Source: Leucocoprinus leucothites
Lineage: Eukaryota; Basidiomycota; Agaricomycetes; Agaricales; Agaricaceae
Assembly: GCA_013368445.1 (NCBI GenBank)
Contig: JAACJO010000062.1
Location: 1 to 63,791, forward strand
Direction: 5' to 3'
Length of the DNA stretch: 63,791 nucleotides
Shown: in pieces, positions 63,084 to 63,791 of the stretch
How the letters are laid out: each line of letters begins with the position of its first letter
How positions within the stretch are numbered: position 1 is the stretch's first letter
The notes under the pieces: model-generated
The model's input: only the letters and a program-made list of their open reading frames with translations
Database searches by the model: none
Told to the model about the DNA's origin: nothing
Translations under genes and position numbers: made by a program

Positions 63084-63791
63084 GCGACCCCGGAGGGGTC
63101 ACAAATTTATAACGCGGTGTGCGATAGCAGTCCGCACCCGACTACCTACTACATGGAACCAATACCGCTACCAACTACGCAAGAGCAGACAACCGGGAAT
63201 ACATAATAGTCCTATCCGAGACAATACATGAGACGACAGCAGAAGGGGGCTAGGCATGTAAAATACAGAGAGATAAGACATATACCAATATCACTGCAAC
63301 TGGAGGCAGGCCTTGAGGATGGAGCCCACCTGGCGACCGGCGATGGATGGGGGACAATGTGTTGGCACTAGGGAGCTCCCCCTAGGCCCGGGGCCGACCG
63401 GCAGGACCAGAATGACTTTGCAGCCAATCCTGATCAAATTGGTGGTGCCAGAACGCGCACTTGCAGTCAGTTGCAGCATGTTCCTTGCCGCAGTTGACAC
63501 ACTTGATGTGGGGACAGGGGTCCCCGGCGGGTGTGGGCTGGATGGGGAGGTTGGCCTTCGGTGACCCCTTACAGCAGGAGGAGGTAGTGCGGTGATTCTC
63601 GGACCAATGTGGCCCACTGCATTGTGAACACCTGAGAGCGCGGTTGCGACAGGTGGTGGTAGTGTGGCCCCATCGCCAGCATCGTTGACACTGGGGGGTC
63701 CTGGGGTGAGTGCGCGCAGCCTTGATCATAGACTGCACACCTTCGAAGTTGAGGTATTTGCCAAACAGGCACTTGGCATTAGCACCGGACT
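63049..63791 (-). mobile_element. Gag-only LINE (goL-B1/B3 type), 3' part, runs out of window
   Basis: T(27) at 63049-63075, the GC stem near 63088, the B1-type 3' UTR to 63381, then ORF1. The 5' part is beyond the right edge. Confidence 0.9.
63382..63791 (-). CDS. goL ORF1, C-terminal part (partial, open to window edge)
   Basis: Reads SGANAKCLFGKYLNFEGVQ, then knuckles CQRCWRWGHTTTTC, CSQCSGPHWSENH and CVNCGKEHAATDCKC, and ends GPAGRPRA at TAG 63384-63382. No stop or shift in the 410 bases seen. Closest to the intact 605-aa protein at 8369-10186. Whether the whole gene is intact cannot be told. Confidence 0.82.
   Translation of the reverse strand, partial: SGANAKCLFGKYLNFEGVQSMIKAARTHPRTPQCQRCWRWGHTTTTCRNRALRCSQCSGPHWSENHRTTSSCCKGSPKANLPIQPTPAGDPCPHIKCVNCGKEHAATDCKCAFWHHQFDQDWLQSHSGPAGRPRA

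Noticed and set aside
1..63791. CRISPR arrays, rRNA, tRNA, bacterial operons
   Set aside because: No regularly spaced short repeats, no rRNA-like blocks and no tRNA cloverleaf noticed by eye; the content is eukaryotic mobile DNA.

Overview
This 63.8 kb window is almost pure transposable-element DNA from a fungus, most likely an agaricomycete (basidiomycete) with a repeat-rich genome. The clues are short 56-60 nt GT-AG introns, two chromodomain Ty3-type LTR retrotransposons, a pogo and a Tc1 DNA transposon, Helitron-type helicase debris and poly(A)-tailed LINEs. The order is an inference from element content. I found no host gene, rRNA, tRNA or CRISPR.

The window is a nested stack. The oldest layer I can see is a plus-strand Helitron-type PIF1 helicase gene, cut into pieces at about 29,288-29,711, 33,045-33,660, 53,419-53,641 and 56,400-56,780. 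Target-site duplications (TSDs) let most insertions be removed on paper. A pogo element (29,712-33,044), a truncated LINE tail (33,059-33,210), a mosaic gag-only LINE (33,661-53,418), a LINE-A 3' scrap (53,642-54,094) and a gag-only LINE (54,122-56,399) all sit inside the helicase. The mosaic copy holds a 7.0 kb LINE-A (35,863-53,344), which in turn holds a Tc1 element (36,295-37,886) and Ty3 element 2 (40,724-49,616). Left of the helicase, six or more further layers run from 29,288 back to position 1: LINE tail with Ty3 element 1 (which holds another Tc1), LINE-A, gag-only LINEs, a second full LINE-A (2,042-14,209), two gag-only LINEs within that, and a solo LTR within one of those. Right of 56,857 lies a similar but shallower pile of gag-only LINEs and a 5'-truncated LINE-A.

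Two LINE types work together. LINE-A (about 7.0 kb) has ORF1 (gag-like, zinc knuckles) and ORF2 (apurinic endonuclease, reverse transcriptase with FVDD, RNase H, C-terminal Cys/His motif). The second type, labelled here goL (gag-only LINE, my label), is 2.26-2.29 kb, has a 5' UTR, an ORF1 related to that of LINE-A, a 3' UTR and a poly(A) tail, but no reverse transcriptase. Three complete copies have this same layout. goL and LINE-A share a start motif (CATCC(C)TCCTT...) and a related 3' end, so goL is probably copied in trans by LINE-A. This is my best candidate for an undescribed system.

Both Ty3 elements are chromoviruses that look self-primed (a PBS 3 nt after the LTR matches the predicted mRNA 5' end) and both seem to use -1 frameshifting between gag and pol. 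Each carries an extra gene after pol: element 1 has a spliced antisense gene with a Cys-rich domain and coiled coil, element 2 a sense ORF with two zinc knuckles. Nearly every in-frame stop in the window is TGA where related copies or family logic expect CGA (Arg), and LTR-pair differences fall mostly at CpG. This points to decay of methylated CpG as the main inactivating force.
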